Source of the DNA: Galeruca laticollis
Taxonomy: Eukaryota > Arthropoda > Insecta > Coleoptera > Chrysomelidae
Reading direction: 5' to 3'
Assembly (NCBI GenBank): GCA_963921935.1
Contig: OY998179.1
Location: forward strand, 18,597,114-18,661,113
Length of the DNA stretch: 64,000 bases
The notes below the pieces were generated by a model, which was given only the letters and a program-made list of their open reading frames with translations, was not told the DNA's origin and ran no database searches. A program made the translations under genes and the position numbers. This document shows, in pieces, positions 31,441-41,978 of this stretch (position 1 is its first letter; the number at the start of each line of letters is the position of its first letter).

Positions 31441-32069
31441 TACGTGTTCATCGAATCTGAAGAAGACCAATGAATCACCAATATACGAACGTATTATACA
31501 GGACCCGATCTGGACTCTGATCATGCCTATATATTGTGATGAATGTTTTATTATGATAAACATTAAAACAATAAATGCGATGTGGGAAACGTGTTTTACT
31601 TCTTAACTGTATATAAATAAATAAATGTATTTAAAATATCAATTGTAGGGATTACTTTTCGTTTGACAGGGTTTGTCAAGATTAATTTTTCAAAAGTTTC
31701 TAAATAGATAAAAATAGGTAATAGTAACCATTCATGAGAAACACCTAAAAGGAAAATTTTTATAAAAATAATTTACTGATCAAATCATGTGTGATGAAAT
31801 TTTATAATATGTTTAAATAATGTGAATCAATGGCTATGGATGAAGACGTTAAAAAAATCTAATGAACATTTTATAAAGACTGCAACCTATAAACTAAGTG
31901 GAACTGGAGTAAAAAGACTTGGGGGACCAAATATCCTAAAAGTGAAGATGCAAGCTGAAGACGGAAAAGAAAATTAGAGAGATAGATAATAAACATTAAT
32001 ATTAGTGTAGTGTACCGGAAAACTCTTAAATAGTGAAAAACCTTAATTTTCGGACCTTAAGTTCAATGT
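31441..32069. other. Non-coding intron sequence
   Basis: AT-rich, no gene, no clear repeat boundary recognised. Confidence 0.4.
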
Positions 32070-32251
32070 AATTTGGGAGCTAATGTCACATCCTTATTTG
32101 ATTATACCGTGCTGAAGAGGAAAATGAGCTAGAAACATGCTTGTCCGCGGTTACCACTCTGTTTCAGTAGCCCTTTATTTTGCGTGAATTACCCATGAAT
32201 CTCTTTGTTGTTGTTGTTAACGTATCACGCGATATTCCTACATCTTCTTTG

Positions 32252-32252
<1 letters not shown>
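32070..32252 (-). repeat. Inverted partner of the repeat at 37503-37925
   Basis: The phrase cgcggttaccactctgtttcagtagccctttattttgcgtgaattacc is the reverse complement of two segments on the far side of the mariner pair, 37503-37640 and 37815-37925. The paired copies enclose about 5.2 kb holding both mariner-like elements. Probably part of a Penelope-like terminal repeat, since Penelope coding sequence adjoins the right-hand copy. Confidence 0.6.

Positions 32253-32304
<52 letters not shown>
32253..32304. repeat. (TA)n tract
   Basis: About 26 TA units ending exactly where mariner element M1 begins. Similar tracts lie at 34786-34808, 37449-37502, 38579-38614, 39478-39524 and 41308-41343, and each coincides with an element boundary. 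Confidence 0.95.
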
Positions 32305-32307
<3 letters not shown>

Positions 32308-34786
32308 GGTGTCCCGGGACTAATGGGAAAAAAGTCAGGAGCGTATAATCTGAGTCAAAATAATGTTAGTACTTCTTATAAACTTTTTCTATTCAGGTCC
32401 TCGTTTTCGAGTTATAGGCCTCCAAAGTTTTAATTTTGAATTTGGTTTTTATTTTTATTTTTTGTACTAGTTATTTGATCTTTATAAAATTCACGGCGAA
32501 GCTATAATGTACGTGTATGTTTATTTTGGTAAGGTAAACAGATTTACAGTAGTGTCTTGAAGCCAGGGACGGACTACTCGCAATAGTTAGTGATCCAACA
32601 AATTTGCAGGGATGGCACACCCTGTATGAAATTATCGAAATTCACTTCCCCACACATTAAGCTAACGAAAAGGTACTCTTGTTAGAATTCGATAAAATAA
32701 GCCGTTCGGCTAATATTGACAGTTTTATTGCACTACGTACATTCACCATTTTTATAAGTACACAACGAGGTAAAACTAACTTATTAATCCGATGTCCAAG
32801 ATTTACCTTCAGTACTACAAAAAAATAATTTAACGATAGCAGAAGATAAAAAACATTAACGACTTATTAATTGGAAAGTTGGTAAAAACTTTTTAAAAGT
32901 GTTTTTACCGTTTATCAAGTAACCATATAGGATTAGTTGTCAAACATTGTGTAGAATAGTTCGTAGTCAGTACTTGTCAATAATTCATAAGTCCTTAATT
33001 TAACAGTTACAATGGCAGAATTCACTTTTATTGAGTACGCAGATATGAATTTAATGTATGGACTGGTTTCTCGAAACTGTTTAGAGGCCAGAAGGCTTTA
33101 TGCAGAACATTTTGCAAACAGAGCATTTCCAGACAGACGAATGTTTGAGCGTATTGATCTCAGGTTACGAGAAACAGGTATGAATAAGTAAATGTAATTT
33201 TCTATGTATACAAAACAAAGTTATAAATTTTAGGACGTTTTTTGCCAAAAAAGAGGTGGAGAACGTCCAGTACGAAGCGTACGTACTGTGGCAGTTGAAC
33301 AAGACTTGTTAAATGCAGTTGATAATGAACCATCAACGAGTTTACGAAAATTATCAAGAGAACATAACGTCTCGAAATCAGTTGTGCATCGCGTTCTAAA
33401 AGAACAGCTGTTATATCCTACACAGTATGACAGTGGCTGATTATCCTTCACGACTTGAGTATAGCCAGTGGTTTCTGCGACAACAACAAGCAGACAATAC
33501 ATTTATTAGTAACGTTCTCTTTACGAACGAATCCGGTTTCACCAGAGATGTAGTCATAAATTCTCATAATATGCATTTATGGGATGATGCGAATCCACAT
33601 GGCATTAGTCAAACTAGGAGCCAGGCATAGATTCATGGTTAATGTTTGCGCAGGAATAGTTGGAAATCATTTGATAGGGCCATACTTTATTGACGATACT
33701 TTGACCGGTCAGAGATATTTGGAGTTTTTGCAAAATGAGTTATGGAACCTGTTTGATGATGTGCTACTACAAACTCGTAGGAATTTATGGTTCATGCATG
33801 ATGGGGCCCCTCCTCATTTCAGTTTAGATGTACGATAGCATTTACACACAAGGTTTCCTAATAGATGGATTGGTCGTGGAGGCCCTTTTCAATGACCACC
33901 GCGATCAGGAGATGTTAATCCTATGGATTTCTTCCTCTAGGGTTATCTCAAAAGTAAGGTATATGCAACACCTGTGCAAACAAGGCAAGATTTAATAGAC
34001 AGAAATCTGTTACACTGCAATGTTATTAGAAGTGCAAAGAAACAACCGTCGTAGACTTAGAATGTGCGTGGAAGTGGGAGGAGCTCATATCGAACATTTA
34101 TTAGAAGAACGTTAGTTTTTGTTGTTTAGGAATTAGTTTCAGTCGATTGTTTTATAACTTGTGTTTTATGAGGATTTCTTAATGGTTTAATAATGTTGTG
34201 TTCGTAATTTTGATTAAAAGCAACTAATTACGTTGTCTGCGTACCTTTTCAATTCCCATTAAATAAGTTCTTAATGTTTTTATCACCTGCTATCATCAAA
34301 TTATTTTTTTGTAGTACATCGTATTAATAAGTTAGTTAGGTAAATTTGTACGTAGTGCATTAATAAAACTGTAAATATTAGCCAAACGGCTCATTTTATC
34401 GAATTCTAGCAAGAGTACCTTTTCGTTAGCTTGATGTGTGGGGAAGTCAATTTCGATAATTTCATACAGGGTGTGCCATCCCTGCAATTTTTTTGGATCA
34501 CTAACCATTGCGAGTAGTCCGTCCCTGGCTTCAAGGCACTACTGTAAATCTGTTTACCTTTCCAAAATAAACATACACGTACATTATAGCTTTGCCGTAA
34601 ATTTTACAAAGATCAAATAACTAGTAAAAAAAATAAAAATAAAAACCAAATTCAAAATTAAAACTTTGGAGGCCTATAACTCGAAAACGAGGGCCTACAT
34701 AGAAAAAGTTTATATGAAGTACTAACATTATTTTGGCTCAAATTATACGCTCCTGACTTTTTTCCCATTAGTCTCGGGACACCCTG
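32305..34786 (+). mobile_element. Tc1/mariner-type element M1 with very long inverted repeats
   Basis: The ends cagggtgtcccgggactaat and its complement (attagtctcgggacaccctg) start inverted repeats that can be followed inward for roughly 550 bp (about 32305-32880 against 34235-34786), with point differences. TA dinucleotides flank it on both sides, within (TA)n. The middle holds a broken transposase. An internal tacagggtgtgccatccctg near 32608 and 34465 repeats an end-like motif within the arms. Confidence 0.88.
33012..34115 (+). pseudogene. M1 transposase (Tc1/mariner superfamily), broken
   Basis: It starts at ATG 33012 with MAEFTFIEYADMNLMYGL, the DUF4817-like N-terminus common in this insect family. 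A short intron (gtatga donor at 33178, tttttag-like acceptor at 33233) follows. Then come a helix-turn-helix (SLRKLSREHNVSKSVVHRVL) and a DDE_3-type catalytic core: VLFTNESGF (first Asp replaced by Asn), FMHDGAPPHF, and GDVNPMDFFL (third acidic residue present). A frameshift after the intron, a stop near 33437, a TAG near 33837 and further stops near 33940 and 34050 disable it. Confidence 0.85.
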
Positions 34787-35129
34787 TATATATATATATA
34801 TATATATACAGGGTTGGGATAAAGTATGGAACCAAGTAAATATCTTTTAAACGAAAAGAACGGTATTCATGAAAATTTGCAGGTAAGTGCAATGGAAAAA
34901 ATGCATCTGATGTACATTTTTTTGTTAATAATATACTTCCGGTTTAACCAGAAATGCCATCAACTTCTTTAATTTAAATGGGACACCCTATATATTTCCA
35001 CAGATTTTGAAAGAGCTTATTATTTTGAATTCATACATACTGAGTTTAGTGTAAAAAAATTTGTAAGAACGAGGAATATAGCACTTTAATCAACCTCATT
35101 GAGTTTTTTGCATTAGAGCAAAATAGCTA

Positions 35130-35935
35130 TTTATGTAACCAGTTATGAAATGCATCATTTTGTGTAACGCGTGAAATTTTTGCGGGACGAGCGAGCTCCG
35201 CGTAGCGGGGCGAGCGAGGTCCCGCAAAATGACACGAGTTACACAAACAAGAATTTCATAACGTGTTTCATACAAGATTTTATCTAATTTTGACAAGAAG
35301 AAAGTTTAGTTTACCTATCAATAAAGCATTTCATAACGTTTTATACAAGATGTTATCTAATTTTGACAAAAAGAAAATTTAATTTATTTTATGTGAGTCC
35401 TTTTGACAAAAAGAAAATTTAATTTATTTCTGATTTGAAAACAGCACTTTTTGATTCCTACAAGTTATGCAACCAATATTACACAAGACAATACTTTTAT
35501 TTTATACATTAATTTCAGACTTTTCTTTATTATTTTACGATTAATAGGAAATAAGAAAAGGATTGCCACTGATATTCTTGGTGAATCAAGCACCTCAAGT
35601 TCAAGATCAGTTATACATCACGAAATTACATCAACTTCTAATTCTGCAGGGGTTAACCTAACAAACTGTTCGAAATGTGTCATAAATATTTATAATGCAT
35701 GAAATAAAATGTGAATGATTCTAGTTGTTCTTATTGTTAGTAGTTCTCTTCAGTTCTAGTTGTTGTTATTTTTCTATAATATAACATTAAACTTTCTTTT
35801 TTTCTCTCTCCCCCAAATTAATTTTTCATCACCAGTTACATAATATTTTTCATTATGTAACTGGTTGAAAAATGTGACGTTTGCCAACGGAAGTCAGTTT
35901 TGAAAAATGTCACTTTATATGTCAAAATTAGATAA
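35130..35935. other. Extra segment inside M2 with CG-rich palindrome and repeats
   Basis: This part does not fit the inverted repeats or the transposase. Near 35187-35226 a CG-rich island reads gcgggac ... gtcccgc, with cgagcgag on both sides of a ctccgcgtagcggg centre, in otherwise AT-rich DNA. At 35265-35430 tandem copies of attttgacaa.aagaaa appear. Near 35834-35866 gttacataat...attatgtaac forms a hairpin. A weak open frame ends at 35702. Possibly a small non-autonomous element inserted in M2. Confidence 0.45.
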
Positions 35936-36062
35936 AACTATTTAGATAAACTAATTGATGTTGTTTGTATGCATAGTAATAAATAAACGAGTAGTGTTTA
36001 GTACGACTTTTGTTCTCCAAGTGTCAAATTCTAATTGACGGAAATAAATTTTAGAATTTAGA

Positions 36063-37116
36063 ATGGTCCAATTAATGGAAAAAGAGCGTGTTGAAATTTT
36101 AATGATGATCGGTTATGGTGATCGTGTTAGAACTCATAAAGAAGTGTGTCATATTTTTAATAATTTGCATCCGGAGAGAAATCCTATATCACGCTTAACA
36201 GTAACTAAAACATTACAACGTTTTAATACAACTGGGATGGTATAAATTTGCTAAAACCTGGAAGACCGCGGACTGCAACGAACGAAACTGTTAAACAAAA
36301 TATTGCAATCGATTTAGAAGAATCACCTCAAACTTCCACCACAAATTTAGCACTAAACCATGGTATCAGTCGACGTTCTGTAGGAAAGATATTAAAAAGT
36401 GAAAAGTATCATCCGTATAAGGTACAGTTGGTTCAAGAATTGTCAGACGAATATTTTGACCGACGGCTGGAATTTTGCGAAAGGCTAATAGACATCTGTA
36501 ATGTCGACGAAAATTTTGCTTCTAACATAGTTTTTTCCGATGAGGCAACTTTTTGTTTAAATGGAACAGTTAATCGCCATAACTCAAGGTATTGGTCGAA
36601 TGAGAATCCTCATTGTATTCATGAAGCACATACCCAGCATCCACAGAAGTTAAATGTTTGGATGGGAATTGTAGAAAATAGGCTTATAGCCCACTTTTTA
36701 TCGACGGAAACTTGAATGTTGGCAAGTATTTGGATCTACTGAATAACGAAATTATTCCTGCACTTCAACAGAATGGGCTATTACCACAAAATGTTTGGTT
36801 TCATCAAGATGGAGCACCTCCCCACTATGATACACGGGTTAGGGATTTTCTGGATGCGAATTTTCCAAATCGATGGATTGGACGTAGAGGATTCATAGAG
36901 TGGCCTGCTCGTTCTCCGGATCTAAGCCCGTTAAATGTTTTTCTTTGGGGTTATTTAAAATCACGTGTTTACGTTAGACGACCAACCAACTTACAGGAAT
37001 TGAGACAAAGAATTATTGATGAATGTGAACTAATACGTGGAGAAGTCTTGGCAAGAGTGACTCAAGAATTTGTTAATAGGATGGCATATTGCCAGCATTT
37101 TGAACATTTGAAGTAA
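36063..37116 (+). pseudogene. M2 transposase (Tc1/mariner superfamily), two frameshifts
   Basis: Three open segments, 36063-36245, 36248-36715 and 36712-37116, form one protein separated by small indels. N-terminal helix-turn-helix region (EVCHIFNNLHPERNPISRLTV, then ISRRSVGKILK); catalytic core with IVFSDEATF (Asp 1), WFHQDGAPPHYD (Asp 2) and ARSPDLSPLNVFLWG, where the third acidic position is Asn instead of the usual Asp. The C-terminus is complete. Besides the frameshifts, the lost third residue would abolish cutting. Confidence 0.85.
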
Positions 37117-37448
37117 TTTTGTTTCTCATTATTCTAAAATAATGAAATGTACACCTATTCTACAACTAACAGTAAGCTATTCCTCGTTTTTACAATTTTT
37201 TTTACACTAAACTCAGTATGTATGAATTCAAAATAACAAGCTCTTTCAAAATCTGTAGAAATATATAGGGTGTCTCATTTAAATTAAAGAAGTTGATGGC
37301 ATTTCCGGTTAAACCGGAAGTATATTATTAACAAAAAAATGTACATCATATGCATTTTTTTCCATTGCACTTACCTGCAAATTTTCATAAATATCGTTCT
37401 TTTCGTTTAAAAGATATTTACTTGGTTCCATACTTTATCCCAACCCTG

Positions 37449-37503
<55 letters not shown>

Positions 37504-37925
37504 CAACAACAAAGATATTCATAGGTAATTCACCCAAAATAAAGGGCTACTGAAACAAAGTGGTAACCGCGGATATGCATGTTTCTGGATCATTTGCCTC
37601 TTCAGCACGGTATAACCAAATAAGGATGTGAAATTTGGGAGCAAAGATGTTAATCGAAACATGGGAAAACACAAAACAACGGATTTCAGCAGGGAAACCA
37701 AACGCTCATTTGTGCCTTCAATTGGAAGATCCCGAGTTTTCAGGACAACAACCAAGATCGACACGGAGGCGCATATAGCCCCCCCGCCATGAACCTTCCG
37801 ACCCATAGTAAATAACAAAGAAGATGTAGGAATATCGCGTGATATGTTAACAACAACAACAAAGAGATTCATGGGTAATTCACGCAAAATAAAGGGCTAC
37901 TGAAACAGAGTGGTAACCGCGGACA

Positions 37926-38201
37926 ATTGCACAATTATTGAAAAATAGTATCACTCAACATAAAAGTGATAGTCGCATCGGGAAGAATTCATGTGCCTTA
38001 TCGTTGCATTTCCAAAATTTAGATCACAATTTTGATTTTAATAGTGTGAGAATTTTGGAACAAGAAACTAATTATAAAAAACGTTTGTTCTTGGAGATGT
38101 GTCATATTTATGACAACAAGCAATCAATTAATTTCAAGACTGACATGAATCAACTTTGCAACATTTATTGTAACATTTTAAGTTTCAGTAGTCGGTACTA
38201 A
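37926..38201 (+). pseudogene. Penelope-like element C-terminal fragment
   Basis: An open frame with QHKSDSRIGKNSCALSLH, FDFNSVRILEQETNYKKRL and a final SINFKTDMNQL region is the C-terminal half of a GIY-YIG domain as found in Penelope-like proteins (target-strand binding region ending in SIN.K.D). It is preceded directly by a repeat in which the phrase ttcat.ggtaattcac.caaaataaagg occurs twice, at about 37517 and 37868. The 3' untranslated part runs to the (TA)n tract at 38579. Confidence 0.65.
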
Positions 38202-38573
38202 TTGTTTGGTACCGGCCTGTATATTTAATGTTTTAATTTGTTTTTAAAGTGTGACAAGTTTTTATTGCCTTGTTGGTTTTTCCATAAAATGAGTTTATCT
38301 TTTATCATTTAGTTCCGTTTCGTCATAGTTTGTGTTTGTCTATGTTTTAATTTTAAAATAAATTCATCGCGATGACTGGTTCGATGGATTAGCTTAAATG
38401 TTGTGAGTATTGAAGGCTTTTTATAGAAATATGTTTTGCTTGGTATAATTGTTTCGTTTTCTTCTATTGTAGAAAGTCCTTCTGGGGAAGTTATAAATAA
38501 ATAACGAAAATTTGAGGCACATTTAACAATTGCTTTTACCACTACAGACCGCTTCCCATTAGATCAACTATAC

Positions 38574-38614
<41 letters not shown>

Positions 38615-38615
<1 letters not shown>

Positions 38616-38965
38616 CATAAATTTCGATTTCCTACTACACCTGCTTTTAGTCGAAATTTCAATAATCTCGACGTATTGGCCTGACCGTTCTTCGAAGGGA
38701 AATACAACTACATTCCTGGCTAATACCACGCAGAATATTGAATTACATGCCCTTCGAAAACCGTGACGTCGATTGGCCATTTTGCCGATACGGACATCTG
38801 TGGTGATTCGCAACTGATTTTCGAAGGGGATGTAATTCAATATTCTGCGTGGTATAAGCCAGATATGTAGTTGTTTTTCCCTTCGAAGAACGGTCAGGCC
38901 AATACGTCGAAATTATTGAAATTTCGACTAAAAGCAGGTGTAGTAGAAAATCGAAATTTATGTTT
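38615..38965. repeat. Fold-back repeat, 146-bp arms
   Basis: 38615-38760 is the reverse complement of 38817-38962, with a 56-bp spacer; shared phrases include gaacggtcaggccaatacgtcg and its complement. A further forward copy that also covers the spacer lies at 39237-39478. A strip resembling Penelope-like terminal sequence (ggtcgaaacccgtaag) precedes the third copy. Confidence 0.75.
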
Positions 38966-39475
38966 CATATAGACACCTTCTATTTTATGAAATTATATTC
39001 ATTTTACTTCATACTACTAATACGGTCGCATTCATTTGAAGTGTTGGTTCGCAACTGAAAGTGAAGATGGCGCCAGCTGACTACTTCTCGCTTGTGGAAC
39101 TACACGAGCCAAGTAGAAGTTGTCCGAGGACGTAATCTTCAGTTCGGATTAGAGACTCTGAACTGAAAGGCATTACGGCACTCTTAAAGAGACCCAAGAA
39201 GGTCGAAACCCGTAAGTGTACTATGCCCTCCCGCTATCAGTTGCGAATCACCATAGATGTCCGTATCGACAAAATGGCCGATCGACGTCACGGTTTTCGA
39301 AGGGGATGTAATTCAATATTCTGCGTGGTATTAGCCAGGAATGTAGTTGTTTTCCCTTCGAAGAACGGTCAGGCCAATACGTCGAAATTATTGAAATTTC
39401 GACTAAAAGCAGGTGTAGTAGAAAATCGAAATTTATGTTTCATATAGACACCTCGTATTTTATGAAATTATATTC

Positions 39476-39522
<47 letters not shown>

Positions 39523-39530
<8 letters not shown>

Positions 39531-41270
39531 AATTTTCTTGGATTTCAGTCAATTAAAACATTATGGAATGATTAAAATGTCATTTTACTAAAATTCTGTC
39601 AAACAATGGTGACGTTTCAGTCTTAAATTTAGACCTTTATCAAACTAAAATAGAACAGAATGCATATGGTAAACAAACTATTGGAATACAAAAAACAAAC
39701 TTACCCCAAAGTGTAGTCAGCGAATTTTCATTAAACATTAAACTTAAAAACACGTTCACATCATTATTACACATTTTAAAATCATTGGATTACCTTCCAT
39801 TCATTAAGAACACATATTTCAATAACAAACCATTCATATTGGTAAAATATAATAACATAGTTAGTGACATTGAACTGTATTAATGTGAGACTAATTGTAT
39901 CTCAATCTCAATCTCAAGTGTTATAGCACAGATAGTTATGGAAGAACTTGAAGAACAAACAATAAAAAATCTCAATTTTGAAATTCCATTTTTTTATAGA
40001 TATGTGGATGATTGCATAACGGCAATCCCTAAAAATGAGGAAGAAAATACGTTGAAACTCTTTAACAGTTTTCATAATAAATTGCAATTCACCATAGAAC
40101 TTGAGGAATGTAATAAGATTAATTTTTTGGACACTACCTTACATCACATAAATAACAATATTAAAACAGAATGGTACACTAAAGCCACATGGTCATCAAG
40201 ATATATCAATTTTAAATCAAACCACCCTTTATCTCAAAAAAAGTCTGTAATGATGGGCCTTGCAGATCGTGCTATCAAACTCTCTGATGAAGAGTTTCGA
40301 CACACAAGCATTATCAAAGCCAAAAAGGCATTAATGTGCAATGATTATCCCACGAGATTGGTAGATACAATTTTTAGAGACAGGATACACAAATTTTACA
40401 ATAGTTCAGAAAATAAAAAGGAAAATATTAATATGAATAACAGTAAACACTTTATTTCTCTTCCCTTCATAAATGGATTGTCGCAACAATTCCAGCATTT
40501 ATTTATGCAGCATAACATAAAGATATGTCATAAACCGCATAACATTTTTCTGTACTAAAATCTATAACACCAAAAGTAAAGAAAAGTAATATTGTTTATG
40601 AAATTCCTTGTAACAACTGTGAAGCTACTTATATCGGCCAAACAAGTCAATATCTAGAAAATAGACTAAAAAGCCATAAATATGATAAAAAAATGCTACT
40701 GCCCTTACTAACCATGAAAGGAATAAAGACCATCAGTTTAATTATGCAGGGACTAAAATCTTAAAAACGGAAAATAATTTGAAAAAAAGAGAGTTTTATG
40801 AAATGATAGCGATTCAAAAATCGACATCCTGTATAAATGACAAAAAAGATGTAAATAAACTCAGCGCGGCATATATCCCACTCCTATAAGCAATACAATT
40901 AGTCTCACATTAATACAGTTCAATGTCACTAACTATGTTATTATATTTTACCAATATGAATGGTTTGTTATTGAAATATGTGTTCTTAATGAATGGAAGG
41001 TAATCCAATGATTTTAAAATGTGTAATAATGATGTGAACGTGTTTTTAAGTTTAATGTTTAATGAAAATTCGCTGACTACACTTTGGGGTAAGTTTGTTT
41101 TTTGTATTCCAATAGTTTGTTTACCATATGCATTCTGTTCTATTTTGGTTTGATAAAGGTCTAAATTTAAGACTGAAATGTCACCATTGTTTGACTGAAT
41201 TTTAGTAAAATGACATTTTAATCATTCCATAATGTTTTAATTGACTGAAATCCAAGAAAATTTATATAAA
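39523..41270 (+). mobile_element. Penelope-like element with 378-bp inverted terminal repeats
   Basis: 39523-39900 and 40893-41270 are inverted copies of each other, both 378 bp by my count, and both lie near (TA)n tracts. Between them is a 5'-truncated Penelope-like RT-endonuclease gene. The arms begin tttatataaattttcttgg. Coding sequence starts right at the end of the left arm after a (tctcaa)3 run. Confidence 0.85.
39908..40889 (+). pseudogene. Penelope-like RT (C-terminal part) plus GIY-YIG endonuclease
   Basis: The first open segment begins just before the catalytic RYVDDCITAIP motif, so RT motifs 1-4 are missing. It runs through FLDTTL and RDRIHKFYN to 40558. In the next frame follows the GIY-YIG domain: VYEIPCNNC, ATYIGQTSQYLENRLKSHK, then after another shift near 40695 the ILKTENNLKKREFYEMIAI helix and a SAAYIPLL end. 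Two frameshifts and the missing N-terminal half make it inactive. The sequence is distinct from the Penelope copy at 26.7-28.5 kb, so a second family is present. Confidence 0.82.
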
Positions 41271-41304
41271 AAATATACGTTTAGTCAAAGAACCTTAAAA
41301 CTAG

Positions 41305-41346
<42 letters not shown>

Positions 41347-41720
41347 CAGCTACGCAGGAATCTGCACGACACTGCAAGAAGAAGAAGAATGTGTTATCTG
41401 TCAAGAGGACTTGTGGCAGAGTTTGATTATAGTTATAATCTGCTGGATTAACTGGTACAAGATGCAGCATCTAAAGTTCTCTTATTAATTCGGTAGCGAA
41501 GTGATCGATAAGAGTCTTGACGCTACTCATTGTAGTTTTCATTCTTATTGTAGCCTGAAAATCACCTCTCTATTTCAACAAATTAGTTCAAAACCTTACA
41601 CGTTTATCTATAAAATTTAATCGTACAGCAGCCCATTTTATTATTGGTCTTAGCCAAATGTAAGTTCTAGTTTAATCTGAAGAATTTATGGAAAAATCAC
41701 TTTAAAATATAGTGACTTAC

Positions 41721-41858
41721 CAATCAGATAATGGAAAGCGTCCTCTCCTTCTTCAGCCAATTTTTGCAGTAGTGATTGTAAAACTGGCTTCAAGCTTGTT
41801 AAAATACCGTCACTGTCATTTTCCTTCTTTCCAATGGTAAGCGGTTCTTCCCTTTTAC
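41721..41858 (-). CDS. Internal exon, probably of the same unrecognised host gene
   Basis: On the minus strand a ttttatgtgttttag acceptor and a gtaagt donor bound a 138-bp exon open throughout, containing REEPLTIGKKENDSDG, LKPVLQSLLQKLAEEG and ending AFHYLI. Its donor phase (one base into a codon) matches the acceptor phase of both terminal exons (30951 and 45692). Since 45692 lies upstream on this strand, the natural partner is the exon at 30951. Good splice signals and clean codon use argue for a real exon. Function is unknown. Confidence 0.55.
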
Positions 41859-41978
41859 CTAAAACACATAAAACTTCAATGTCTTTATCTAAAAACACTA
41901 GATGTACAGAAAGTGATAATTTTAAAAAACGAAAATCTACTGTATTACTACTGCAATACTGCAAAAAGAATATGAAAC

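Larger units (their letters stand above)
34809..37448 (+). mobile_element. Tc1/mariner-type element M2
   Basis: The ends cagggttgggataaagtatgg and its complement bound inverted repeats of about 280 bp (34809-35083 against 37166-37448), with TA on each side inside (TA)n. Only 22 bp of TA repeat separate it from M1. The middle holds a transposase at 36063-37116 and about 0.8 kb of extra sequence upstream of it. Confidence 0.88.
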
